Notes: generated by a model from the letters alone, not told the origin. 15,055 nucleotides of DNA from Euperipatoides rowelli (GCA_003024985.2 PXIH01S0021202.1), one strand, 5' to 3'. Positions 1 to 8,845 are shown, numbered from the stretch's first letter. Numbers and translations are program-made.

Positions 1-1240
1 TATATATATCATCAAGTGGGTTCCCTGCAGAGGTTCGTGTTCATGGATTGCCAAAGATTTCTACAGAGAAGTGTCTGAAGCTAACCAAGACCTAAAGGTC
101 TATCAACCATTCTCTTCTTGGTCTTTCTCTTCTGTTTTTGCCTTCTGACCATCCCTCAATTGCAGTTACCAGTGAAATTCCTGCAGATCCTCTCAAGACA
201 TGCCCGGAATATTTCTATTTGCTCTTCCTTACATCATCCAAAAGACTATAAACACCTTCCTATCAATTCCACAGTTTCTCATTTCTGATCAAATCTGTCC
301 ATTTTATTTTCAACATTCTTCTTTCACACCAGATGTCAAAAGCATTGATCTTTTTTTCCAAGTCTTTGATTAAAGTCTCACATCAATAATAATATTTTAA
401 CATCTTCAATTTTAAATGTTTATTAACATCTCTTTTTTTAAGTTCTTTTTTGTTTCCAAAATGCAAATTTTGCCATTCCTATCCTTGTTCAGATTTCTTT
501 TGTGGTTCTTCCATCTTCTGTTATCAAGCTTCCCAAATATCTAAATTCCTTCCTCTGTTCCACTATTTCTCTTTCCATTTTGATCTTGCATTTAATGTTT
601 CCTTTCTTACCAATCACCAGTGTTTTTGTCTTTCCTATATTCGGCCTTCCTAGCCGTGAGAATGGCAATGTCATCAGCATAGCATATTCTATTGAAGTTC
701 ATACCTCCTATGTTTATCCAATCAATGTCATTTAGGGCTTCATTGATGATTTCTTCACTAAATATGTTGAAAAATGAGGGAGACCACAAGCATTCTTGTC
801 TTGCACCACAGTTTATTCCAAATCAATCAGCAAAATTATTTTTTATCAATTTTAAATGCTGTTGTTTGCCATTTGTATAGATTGGTTAAGTCCTTTCCAT
901 CAATTCCTTTCTTCTTCAATATACTTACCCTCTCAAAAACATTCTAAAAATCCACAAATCCTATGTACAGCGACTGTTGATCCTTTAAACTCTTTTGTGC
1001 TATCTATCTATCTATCCATGATTCCATTTGTAGTTCCTTTATTGACTCTGAACCCACATTGGTCATCTAACAGATTTTTCTCAATTTTATTATTTATTCT
1101 TCCTAATATGTTAGCTGCATGTGTTATGATACTAATTGTTTTAAAATTGCTACAATCTAGAATATTTTGCTTTTCTTAGGTATGGGGATCATTATTGATC
1201 TCATAAAATCATTTGGTATTTCACCTGTCTTTAAAACACT
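1..1240 (-). pseudogene. RTE-like LINE pseudogene, 3' half (RT palm to C-terminus)
   Basis: This is the 3' part of a non-LTR retrotransposon polyprotein, which copies its RNA into the genome by target-primed reverse transcription. Read on the minus strand from 1240, it gives TGEIPNDF, IPIPKK, a KNLLDDQCGFR-like stretch (about 1050-1100), FNIFSEEIINEALNDI (about 720-770), the catalytic box CYADDIAI (YADD at 670-681), EFRYLGSLITEDGR (about 495-540), a C-terminal stretch with W..RRMLKIKWTDL, and an end at NP..TRTSAGNP near position 15. The frame is broken by stops, frameshifts and a deletion of about 64 bp just after YADD, judged against the plus-strand copy at 1241-2340. The window starts in a (TA)n/TGATGATATA stretch, probably the short microsatellite tail typical of RTE elements. 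It is the continuation of the minus-strand piece at 2341-3735. The motifs fit RTE-like or CFDP2-like endonuclease-RT proteins; the exact clade is not settled. Confidence 0.88.
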
Positions 1241-2340
1241 ATAGCACAAAAGAATTTAAAGGATTATCAGACACTGTACATAGGATTTGTGGAATTTAAT
1301 AAAGCTTTTGGCAGGATTGATCACAAAAAATTGGTAAGTACATTGAAGAAGCTAGGAAATGATGGAAAGGATTTAACAATTATAAGCAACCTGTACAAAG
1401 GGCTGCCAACAGAATTTAGGATAAATAATAATTTCACTGATTGGTTTGAAGTAAACTGTGGTGTAAGACAGAGATGTTTGTAGTCTCCCTAATTTTTCTA
1501 CATACATAGTGAATAAATCATCAATGAAGTACAAAATGACATTGATGGTATAAAAATAGGAGGAATGAACATCATAGAATAAGGTATGACAATGACATTG
1601 CCATTCTCACAGCAAGTAAGACTGAATTGGAAAGAGCCTTGTTAACATTAATATAATTGGAACACAATATGGATTGAATATCAATAGGCCTATAGGAAAG
1701 TCAAAAGCTGGTGATTGGTAACAAAGGAAAGATTAAATGAAATATTGGACAGGAAGGGAAAAAGTAGAACCAGTGAAGGAATTTAGATATTTGGGAAGCG
1801 TGATAATAGAAAATGGAAGAACCACAAAATAAATCAGAACAAGGGTAGGAATGGCAAAATCTGAATTTCGGAAACAACTTCTAAGAAAAGACATAAACAA
1901 ACATTTAAGGTTAAAGATGTTAAAATGCTATATTTGTTCAGTTTTCTTATATGGATGTGAGAATTGGACTTTAACCAACAACTTGGAAAATAAGATCAAT
2001 ACTTTTTATATCTGGTGTGCAAGAAGAATGTTGAAAATAAAGTGGACAGATTTGAGCAGAAATGAGTAAGTGTGTAAGAGATGGGGAAATGACTATAGTC
2101 TTTTGGATGAAGTAAGGGAGAAGACATGCAAGTATACCAAGCATGTCTTGAAAAGATCTGCAGGAATTAGAAAAGTAACAGCACTTGAAGGATGGACAGA
2201 AAGGTAAAAGAAGAGGAATACCAAGAAGATAATGGTTAGATGATCTTAAGGACAGGGCTAATATCAGCCAATTCTCTGTATTAAAAAGAAGACCTCAAGA
2301 TAGAAATCCTTGGAGATCCATGAATGTGAACCTCCGTTCA
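1241..2340 (+). pseudogene. RTE-like LINE pseudogene, nested plus-strand copy (RT to C-terminus)
   Basis: This is a second, partial copy of the same LINE family, in the opposite orientation to the pieces on both sides. It opens within the RT at ATAGCACAAAAG, which matches the minus copy near 1000. It then reads GFVEFNKAFGRIDHKK, FRINNNFTDWFEVNCGVRQ (about 1420-1475), INEVQNDIDGIKIGGMN, the catalytic box mutated to YDND (1585-1596), a KEFRYLGS-like stretch (1778-1800), LYGCENWTL (about 1950-1975), ARRMLKIKWTDLSRNE (about 2020-2068), and a C-terminal LKRRPQDRNPWRSMNVNLRS (about 2280-2340). Stops follow CGVRQRCL and appear at several later points, so it is dead. It lacks the 5' half of the element and also the last bases and tail seen in the copy at 1-1240. 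It matches 1-1003 over nearly its whole length, giving an inverted pair. Confidence 0.88.
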
Positions 2341-3735
2341 TGTTCACTAGGTCTGTGATGATTTGTAACATATCGACATCCATATACTTCAGAAATTTTA
2401 TTGATATATTATCAATCGAACTTTTTTTTCCTGGTCTTATTTCTTTCTTAGCTTCTAGAATTTTCTCTTTTAAAATTGGCAGTCCTTCATTGGCATTTGA
2501 ATATTTTCATTCCTATAGAATTTCTCAATTTTCATAAAATTTCTTCCATATTGCTTCCATCTTTCCACAATCTCTTCAATATATAGAAGTTTATCATCTT
2601 TACCCTTGATCCTTCTGCTATTTTATTCTCCCTTGTATTGCAATTCTTTTATAATTCTGTGTAGTCTGTATATGTCATGTCTTATATCCAACTTCTCAAT
2701 TTCTTTACATATAACTTCATGCCATTTTTATTTCTGTCCTGCATCTTTTCTAATTAAGGAATTTAATAATTTATATCTGTCTCTATCATTGTCTCATCTT
2801 CCTCCTTTCATCCATAAGTTTTAAAGTATCTTTGGTAACCCATGGATTTTTGCCTTTTTTTTTTAATCCTGTCTTTATTTTTGCTTTTATGTCCTTAACT
2901 TGGTTCTGCCTTACGAAACTGCTATTTTTTAAATTTTGTGTTAGTCTTTCACTAAATAGAACAACTTTCTTATCATCATTGAGTACTTCAACCATCCATC
3001 CTCTATTTTTGTTGCTCTTAATCTGATGTATTAAATTGATCTCTAGTCTGCAGACTCCAGGTTTGAAGTCTGATCCTCAGTCAGTTTCTGGCATGGCTTT
3101 GCAGTTATAATGAAATCTATTTGGTTCTTCATTCCATTTGGTGAAGTCCAAGTATGTTTGCTGCTGCATTTCTGTTCAAACCAGGTGTTTGCAATCTATA
3201 ATTCTTGGTTGCTACAAAAATTAAAAAATAGGTTGCCTCTATTGTTTCTTTTTCCTAATTCTCATGGACCAACAACATTTTTGTCTTGAACTTGTTCAAC
3301 TTTAGCATTTAAATCACCTACAATTATATCACATCTCTAATTTCTTTCTTCTACTTCCTTGCTGTCATTGGAGCATAGACCTGTAGAATTAGTAGATTTC
3401 TTTTCTGCTCTCCAAATCATATTGCAATTATTTTTTTTTAAATCCTCCAAACATCCTGCAATGTCTTGCCATATCATCCTTCACTATGAATCCTACTCGT
3501 CTTCTTTTCATTCATTCCCCTGCTGTCATATTTTCTTACCAGAAAGTCTGAGATTCCCAATATCTCAATTTCCATTGTAGCCATTTCATTACATACATCT
3601 ATTAAATTTCCTGTACTGTTACGATATCTTACATTCCGGATTTCAATCTTAATACCGCTATTCCTTTTTTGATTTTTTTGTTAATCCCTTATTGCTAATT
3701 TCTTTGTTGTTAATTGTTCCCAGAGTTATTACCGA
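2341..3735 (-). pseudogene. RTE-like LINE pseudogene, 5' half (APE endonuclease and start of RT)
   Basis: This is the 5' part of the minus-strand LINE. Read from high to low coordinates it shows an apurinic-endonuclease-like domain: NVRYRNSTGNLIDVCNEM (about 3635-3582), EIEILGISD (3572-3546), an ILQVYAP-like strand (about 3389-3370), GDLNAKV (3318-3298), NTWFEQK (3189-3169) and SPNGMKNQIDFI (about 3145-3100). These match the usual order of this endonuclease. The expected SDH catalytic histidine position reads as a stop (AD*RSI, TAG at 3045-3043). A linker with GKNPWVT and LMDERRK follows (about 2850-2790), then IEEIVERWKQYGRNF, then the RT entry EIRPGKKSSIDNISIKF, ending with KYMDVDMLQIITDLVN at 2342. 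Several frameshifts and stops make it non-functional. The frame continues at 1240 if the nested copy is removed. Total element length without the insert is about 2.6 kb. Confidence 0.88.
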
Positions 3736-3736
3736 T

Positions 3737-3876
3737 TTGACATGTTTAACCTCATGGGATACTGAATCCTGCTGATGTCCAATCAGATCGCATGGCAGTG
3801 TTCAAAGAGTAGCCAATTGACGTGTCCAACCTCACGGGACACTGGATTGTGCTAATCAGATTGCATGACATTTTAA
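3737..3876 (-). repeat. Two 80-bp tandem repeats, candidate LINE 5'-UTR monomers
   Basis: Two imperfect copies start at 3737 and 3817. Both run TTGAC.TGT..AACCTCA.GGGA.ACTG, then a variable bit, then AATCAGAT.GCATG.CA. Seen from the minus strand, the sense of the LINE, each contains ATCTGATT, and the sequence includes ATTGG boxes (inverted CCAAT). They sit directly upstream of the endonuclease start, where a 5' UTR is expected. A promoter role is inference from position only. Confidence 0.6.
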
Positions 3877-4252
3877 AAAAAAATATTTGGACTATCCATG
3901 AATTTTTCATAGAGGCTCATACAGCACAAGGGTCCCAAGAACCTATTGTAATATTTGTGATCAGAGTTTTCTTTCTCCTAGTTGAGTTGCCTTACAGGGC
4001 TGAATATCCTCATCTACTCTATTGATTGTCTGGGATTATTTATTCATTAAACACAGCTACCTAATATCTAATAGGCATTTCATGATCTGCAGCCTGTGGA
4101 CTTGTTGTATTCTGTTCTGCAGCTAGGAATATCCTAGACCAAGGAGTTATCATTTAATAATGTTAAAGCTCATATGAGTAACATTACTACTAATCTAGGA
4201 AAACAATTTGTAGTCCCTATCGGTTGTCAAAAATGTATAAATAGTACACATT
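3877..4252. other. Unassigned AT-rich sequence
   Basis: No coding homology was seen. The stretch includes an A-rich run at 3873-3882 and ends with a TATAAATA box-like string (4236-4243) just before the hairpin at 4253. The short open frame here (67 codons, plus strand from 3822) has no recognisable content and starts inside the 80-bp repeats. Confidence 0.4.
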
Positions 4253-4290
4253 GAGACCAACATTGAGGAATGCTGCTCATTGTTGGTCTC
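4253..4290. repeat. Perfect 10-bp inverted repeat (hairpin)
   Basis: GAGACCAACA (4253-4262) pairs with TGTTGGTCTC (4281-4290). Inside, after one T-T mismatch, TGAG (4264-4267) pairs with CTCA (4276-4279), leaving an 8-base loop. No T-run follows and the context is eukaryotic, so it is not called a bacterial-type terminator. Confidence 0.7.
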
Positions 4291-4374
4291 AGGTTTCCCT
4301 TAGATGTGCACATTATGTATTTTCATATTAAATAATATGCTATGTTCATCAGAGAGTGAACAAATGTTTAACAA

Positions 4375-5022
4375 GCATGATCTTTTCTTTCATTCATACT
4401 TCTATAGAATATTATCAATCTTCATTCTTATCATTTTAAGATATTTATATGTGCACAGGAGAGTGCTGAAATCTGTAGCAGACATTATCTTTTCTTTACC
4501 TCATAGTGCTCTCAGCACATTATCAATCTCCATCAGAGAGTGATCAGATCTATAAGACATGATCTTTTCTTTCACTCATTCATTGACATCTTTGCACTTT
4601 ATACAAAATATTTCTGTAAAGAATCAGTACATTATCATCTCCATTCTTATCTTTCTAATGTAAATCAGACATTATCTTGGCTTTCCCTCATATATTGGCA
4701 ACATCTTTGTACTTTACATGAGATATTGCCATAAAGCATCAGCACATTATCAATTTCCATTCTTATTTTTCCAATGCTATGCAGACATGATCTTTTCTTT
4801 CACTCATACATTAACAACATATTTGCACTTAACATGAGATATTACCATAAAGCTATCAGCACATTATCAATATTCTATTCTTATCTTTCTAATGCTAAGC
4901 AGCCATGATATTTCTTTCCCTTGTACTTTGACAGCATAATTTCACTTTAAATGAAATATTACTGTAAAGCCTCAGCACATTATCAATTTCTATTCTTAAC
5001 TTTCTAAGATATTATTTTTGCT
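4375..5022. repeat. Tandem array of about six units (75-118 bp)
   Basis: Units begin at about 4375, 4481, 4556, 4668, 4784 and 4902. Each starts with a GCATGATCTTTTCTTTC- or GACATTATC-like box. Most then carry a middle CTTTACATGAGATATT.CCATAAAGC stretch, then TCAGCACATTATCAAT, then a CATTCTTATCTTTCTAATG box. The later units are the most regular, with periods of 112, 116 and 118 bp. The first two are shorter or rearranged and carry an extra AGAGAGTG motif. The 79- and 64-codon frames inside it are by-products of the repeat. Confidence 0.8.
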
Positions 5023-5531
5023 TACGGAGAATTTCTTTATTACAAAAATAAAATGAGAAAAATCACAATACGTCAATTCATTATTAAATTGTCAGTTATG
5101 GAATACCGTACATAAGATTTACTGTGCCGTCAACATAATCTTTTTACTTTCGGGAGTTTCCCAAAATAGATGTTTGGCAACTACCATATTACTTTTCACT
5201 GAAAGTAAGGATGTTGTGACCAAGTGTCTTTATACTTTGTGTCATGGTGAATTATGATTCCCCAGACTTTATTCTTTAATGAAAAGGTGTTAAGATGGTC
5301 TTAATATGTATTAATTACTCCTTTTATTTTGTGGAAGTTAAAGACCAAAATTTAGTATTGGATATAAAATATAAAGATTGCCATTTGTTTATATTGACAA
5401 AATCTCTTTTGATTATGAATACTTTTGTTAACCCTTTGACAAAGCTAAAAACATTTAAGGAAAATCAAAATTCCCCAAAAAAATTGTCTATAAGACAAAC
5501 CGTATATAAGAGTTTTATTTTTAAAGAACAA
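5023..5531. other. Unassigned AT-rich sequence
   Basis: This is unique-looking AT-rich DNA between two tandem arrays. An 80-codon plus-strand frame (5295-5537) shows no motif, signal peptide or family resemblance, and it runs into the minisatellite. I do not call it a gene. Confidence 0.4.
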
Positions 5532-6172
5532 TGGTAAGTATAAAACTTCCACGGGTGAGTATAAACTTACATGCATAAGTATAAAACTTTCAAGGGTAAA
5601 TATAAAACTCCCATTTGTAAGTATAAAACTTCCACAGTAAGTATAAATCTTCCATAGTAAGTATAAAACTTCCATGGGTAAGTATAAAATTTCCATGAAT
5701 AAGTATAAAACTTCCATATAAATATAAAACTTCCTTGGGTAAATAAAAAATTTCCATGGATAAGTATAAAACTTTCATATAAATATAAATCTTCCATGGG
5801 TAAGTATAAAATTTCCATGGATAAGTATAAAATTTATGTGGGTAAGTACAAAACGTACATGGGTAAGTATAAAACATCCATGGATAAGTATAAAACTTAC
5901 ATGGGTAAGTTTTATACTTCCAAGGGTAAGTATAAAACTTTCATGGGTAAGTATAAAATTTCCATGGATAAGTATAAAATTTATGTGGGTATGTACAAAA
6001 CGTACATGAATAAGTATAAAACATCCATGGGTAAGTATAAAACTTTCATGCCTAAGTATAAAACTTCATGGGTAAGTAGAAAACTTATGTGGTAAGAATA
6101 AATCTTTTAGGTAAGTATAAAACATCCATAAGTACATATAAAACTTATGTAGGTAAATATAAAGCTTCCACG
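5532..6172. repeat. 21-bp minisatellite, about 31 units
   Basis: The consensus unit is G plus GGTAAGTATAAAACTTCCAT. I counted 31 units by eye, mostly 21 bp, with a few of 18-20 and 22 bp. There are two higher-order patterns: a three-unit block of 61 bp (starts 5676, 5737, 5798) and a seven-unit block of 147 bp (5798-5944 against 5945-6091, first two units identical). One unit has its core inverted (5907-5919). Because 21 is a multiple of three, the array is open over long stretches in several frames, for example a 99-codon plus-strand frame with a seven-residue MGKYKTS-like period. I regard these as by-products. Adjacent DNA shows no gene start or poly(A) context. Confidence 0.95.
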
Positions 6173-6499
6173 TGGCTAGCTTGTGATGGGAAAAACAAAC
6201 TAAGTCAAAACCATTGTAATTTCTGTGGCTTTATATAGTTCAATCTTCCAATTCATTGATGTTCTACAGTTCTCCTCGTTGAGTCATAGCACTGAAATGT
6301 TTTTCTGCACCAAATAAAAAAGATATCTTAGAAGGGGAAACATGGTGGCATGTGCATATTTGTGCTCATGATTTACAAAACACTTTGCATAAAGAACAAA
6401 ACATTTTGAACGTTTGAATGAAGTACCATAGAATAGTCCCAATGATAAAATTCCTGCATTAACCCCAAGGTTTAAGTAAACTGTCTGTGTTGCACAACA
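6173..6499. other. Unassigned sequence
   Basis: No recognisable gene, repeat or RNA was seen. The sequence is AT-rich and non-repetitive by eye. Confidence 0.4.
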
Positions 6500-6640
6500 G
6501 TAGTGTGCCCAGGTTTAATGGAGCCTATATTTTCCACAGGATCCTAGAGTAACTATAAAAATTTGGCCAAGATTGGTCCACAGGTTTAGGAGTGTATAGC
6601 AAACAGACATACATACATAGACAGATAGACATTTAATTAT
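6500..6640 (+). repeat. Possible dispersed-repeat tail with degenerate coding remnant
   Basis: One plus-strand frame reads KFGQDWSTGLGVYSKQT (about 6569-6619), followed by an ACATACATACATAGACAGATAGACA-type tetranucleotide run (about 6607-6631). Peptides of this KFGQDRSTGLGVY form recur, from general recollection, as fragments in invertebrate genomes next to such tetranucleotide tails, which suggests a mobile-element 3' end. The upstream frame has stops. The family is not identified. Confidence 0.35.
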
Positions 6641-6807
6641 ATACTGTGCATACAAATTTTATGGGATGACTATTAACTTTAAATATTCAAGACATAAGTA
6701 AGCTAAACAGGAATATTATTCAATTTATAATGGGAATTTATAAAAAATATAATGGTCTAAATCATTTTGATATATTCTAGGGTACAAGACAACATAATCT
6801 CTATACC

Positions 6808-7958
6808 CAGGGGTCTTGAGGGCCTGTATGTGGCCCAGGGCAAAATATTTTTATGGGCTCCTTTGTGTAATAAAAAAAGGTCAAGGCGGCCCCTTGAAAC
6901 ACTATGGGGTCTGGGTACTTTTCCCCTCCTCACAACATCCCTGACAGAATATATGCAAGCTCTCAAACAATATATGATATTGTGTCATTTTATATATTCT
7001 TAATCTGGAAGAGCTAACAAGTTATTAAAATAATTAAAATCAAAGAAAACAAAAACCTAGCATCAACAAATACACATAATTTTTAAGAGAAATTACTGAT
7101 CTATTTGCCTTAGTATGATTTCATATTGTTAACAAATTATATACTATTTTAACCTTTAGAATTTTCTTATTGTTTATATTAAAACAAGTGTTTGTATCTT
7201 ATTTTTTTAATAAAATAAAATTATTGATTTAAAGAGTAAAGTTAAAATTAACAAAACAAATGACAACCTAAAAAAAAATTGTTTATTATTTAATCATAGA
7301 ATGAAATTTACTTACACTTTTATTAAATAAAACATATTTCTTAATCAGTATTCCATTCATTATTTATATATTTATATATTGTAATCTTTGTACTTATAAC
7401 ATGGAAAGATTTGCTTTTATTTGTAAGCAGGTAGATTATCAGGTGAAAAACTGTCATCATCAGACAGAAATAAAAAGCTTTGCTCACATTTTAAACAAAT
7501 TGTCATGTTTACATATAGTGTATATGAGATTGACACGTAGTTAGGATCTAAAATGGTACGAGGGAGGTAAAAATGCTTAAAAAAATCAACTGCTGAAAAT
7601 TAGATTTTTTAAACAAAACAAAAAAACACCATTAGGCTTATTTTGTTGACAATAGAACTAAGAGGAGACAATTTGATATCTACAGCTCCTGAGTGGATTT
7701 GAACACATTTCATTCATTTCATTAGATTATCTATTATCATTATAAACCATAATGGACAGGGTCCCCACATCCTAAGAGGGGTCCCAGAAATGAAAATCCA
7801 GGTGAGGCCTGATACCATTTTTTTTACTGTTGGAACACTTTGTTATGTGTTATTTTTGGCAGTCAAGTATGTTAACTATGTAGTATCTTATGTAATTTGG
7901 TCATCCATGCCCCCCCCCCTGGCCTGGCCCTAGGCTTCAGCCCCAACTGGAGGCCCTG
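6808..7958. mobile_element. Candidate degenerate hAT-like nonautonomous element
   Basis: GC-rich islands at about 6800-6930, 7757-7800 and 7910-7958 stand out from very AT-rich DNA. The first starts CAGGGGTC (6808), and the last read from its right edge starts CAGGGCCTCC (7958 leftwards), fitting the CAGGG-type ends known for hAT elements. Pairing beyond the first five bases is weak, and the flanking 8-mers (TCTATACC, AATATAGT) share only four positions, so no target duplication is shown. An inner start at 7757 (CAGGGTCCCCAC) matches the right end better and would define a 200-bp element. The interior shows no transposase. A 69-codon minus-strand frame over the first island is not convincing. 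Confidence 0.3.
6990..7740. other. Very AT-rich stretch without a gene
   Basis: The stretch is dominated by A/T runs such as ATTTATATATTTATATATTG near 7363-7382. There is no long frame and no family resemblance on either strand. It may be the interior of the candidate element at 6808-7958. Confidence 0.4.
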
Positions 7959-8354
7959 AATATAGTAATACTTGTTTTATTCTATTATCAAATCACACTA
8001 GCATTTTAAAATAGCTATTGTCTGAATAGATTACTTCATACCACCTTGACTGGTTAGAAATTTTATCATTTTTACAACAGAGAGGATTTAGGGTAGTATC
8101 ACTATTTTTTCTAAAAAGAAAAGAAGCCTGAATCATAAATTAGATACATAATAATAGGATTTATATAATGTGCCTAAATACCATACAATCTACCCTAAGA
8201 ATTCTCAATAATTAACTCATTTAATTTTCCATTTAAGCCTATGTGAATTTTAAATCGGTTACAATATTACCATATTAATTGGACCTAACTTAAGTGTAAC
8301 AATGATTGTGGGTAGAAGTATCTGGATTACAGACCTATATGCTTGGATTACTAA
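7959..8354. other. Unassigned sequence
   Basis: AT-rich, with no recognisable feature. Just before the microsatellite the string GGATTAC occurs twice (8323-8329 and 8345-8351). Confidence 0.4.
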
Positions 8355-8381
8355 AATAATAATAATAATAATAATAATAAT
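8355..8381 (+). repeat. (AAT)9 microsatellite
   Basis: Nine uninterrupted AAT units. It gives rise to the poly-isoleucine in a 90-codon frame at 8302-8574, which is not supported as a gene. Confidence 0.95.
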
Positions 8382-8845
8382 GTTTGCTTGTGCGACATGT
8401 GACCAAATGGGTTATTTATTTACAGTCCTAGACGTCCTCCGGCCAATAACTTCCAGCAGGCCAATCGTTTACCAATCAATGGACATTTCTGTAATAACCA
8501 TGTGGATTAGCTTGAGAGACAGCCAGTATAGCAAGATATTACAATTACTGCATTATATAAGTGTATCAAGTTAGGCTAAAATGAATTGAATGGAACTATT
8601 ATCTCATCTTTTGGAAAATATACATCTGTTATAATGTTTAGATTCTGCACAGGCTCCTAATAGTTTGTTTGCATATTTTGTCAGTAGATGAGATAAACAT
8701 CTACACAATCTCTGGAATCATAGATGATTATCGGAAATCCATGCTCACATGTGGTTATTACTAGCTCACAATTAAAACAAATATAGTTATCATGGTAGTA
8801 GTTATATTGGGGTTAATTAAAAATCAGAGAAAAACATTTACAGGG
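8382..8845. other. Unassigned sequence
   Basis: No recognisable gene or repeat was seen. Confidence 0.4.

Noticed and set aside
450-1179. Plus-strand frames of 60-107 codons
   Set aside because: They are antisense to the minus-strand LINE, which has clear RT motifs.
1-2340. Twin-priming inversion of a single LINE insertion
   Set aside because: The inverted block duplicates sequence also present in the minus-strand copy, so two copies are needed rather than one rearranged copy.
2310-3580. Plus-strand frames of 64-75 codons
   Set aside because: They are antisense to the minus-strand endonuclease/RT remnant.
4253-4290. Rho-independent terminator
   Set aside because: No T-tract follows the stem and the DNA is eukaryotic.
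5798-6091. 147-bp higher-order period as nucleosome phasing
   Set aside because: The match to nucleosome core length is simply 7 x 21; nothing else supports it.
5445-6095. Four overlapping repeat-rich open frames (80-99 codons) as a repeat protein gene
   Set aside because: A 21-bp unit keeps several frames open by chance. There is no start context, no signal peptide and no flanking exon.
5532-6172. CRISPR array
   Set aside because: The 21-bp units are directly tandem with no unique spacers, in a eukaryotic context.
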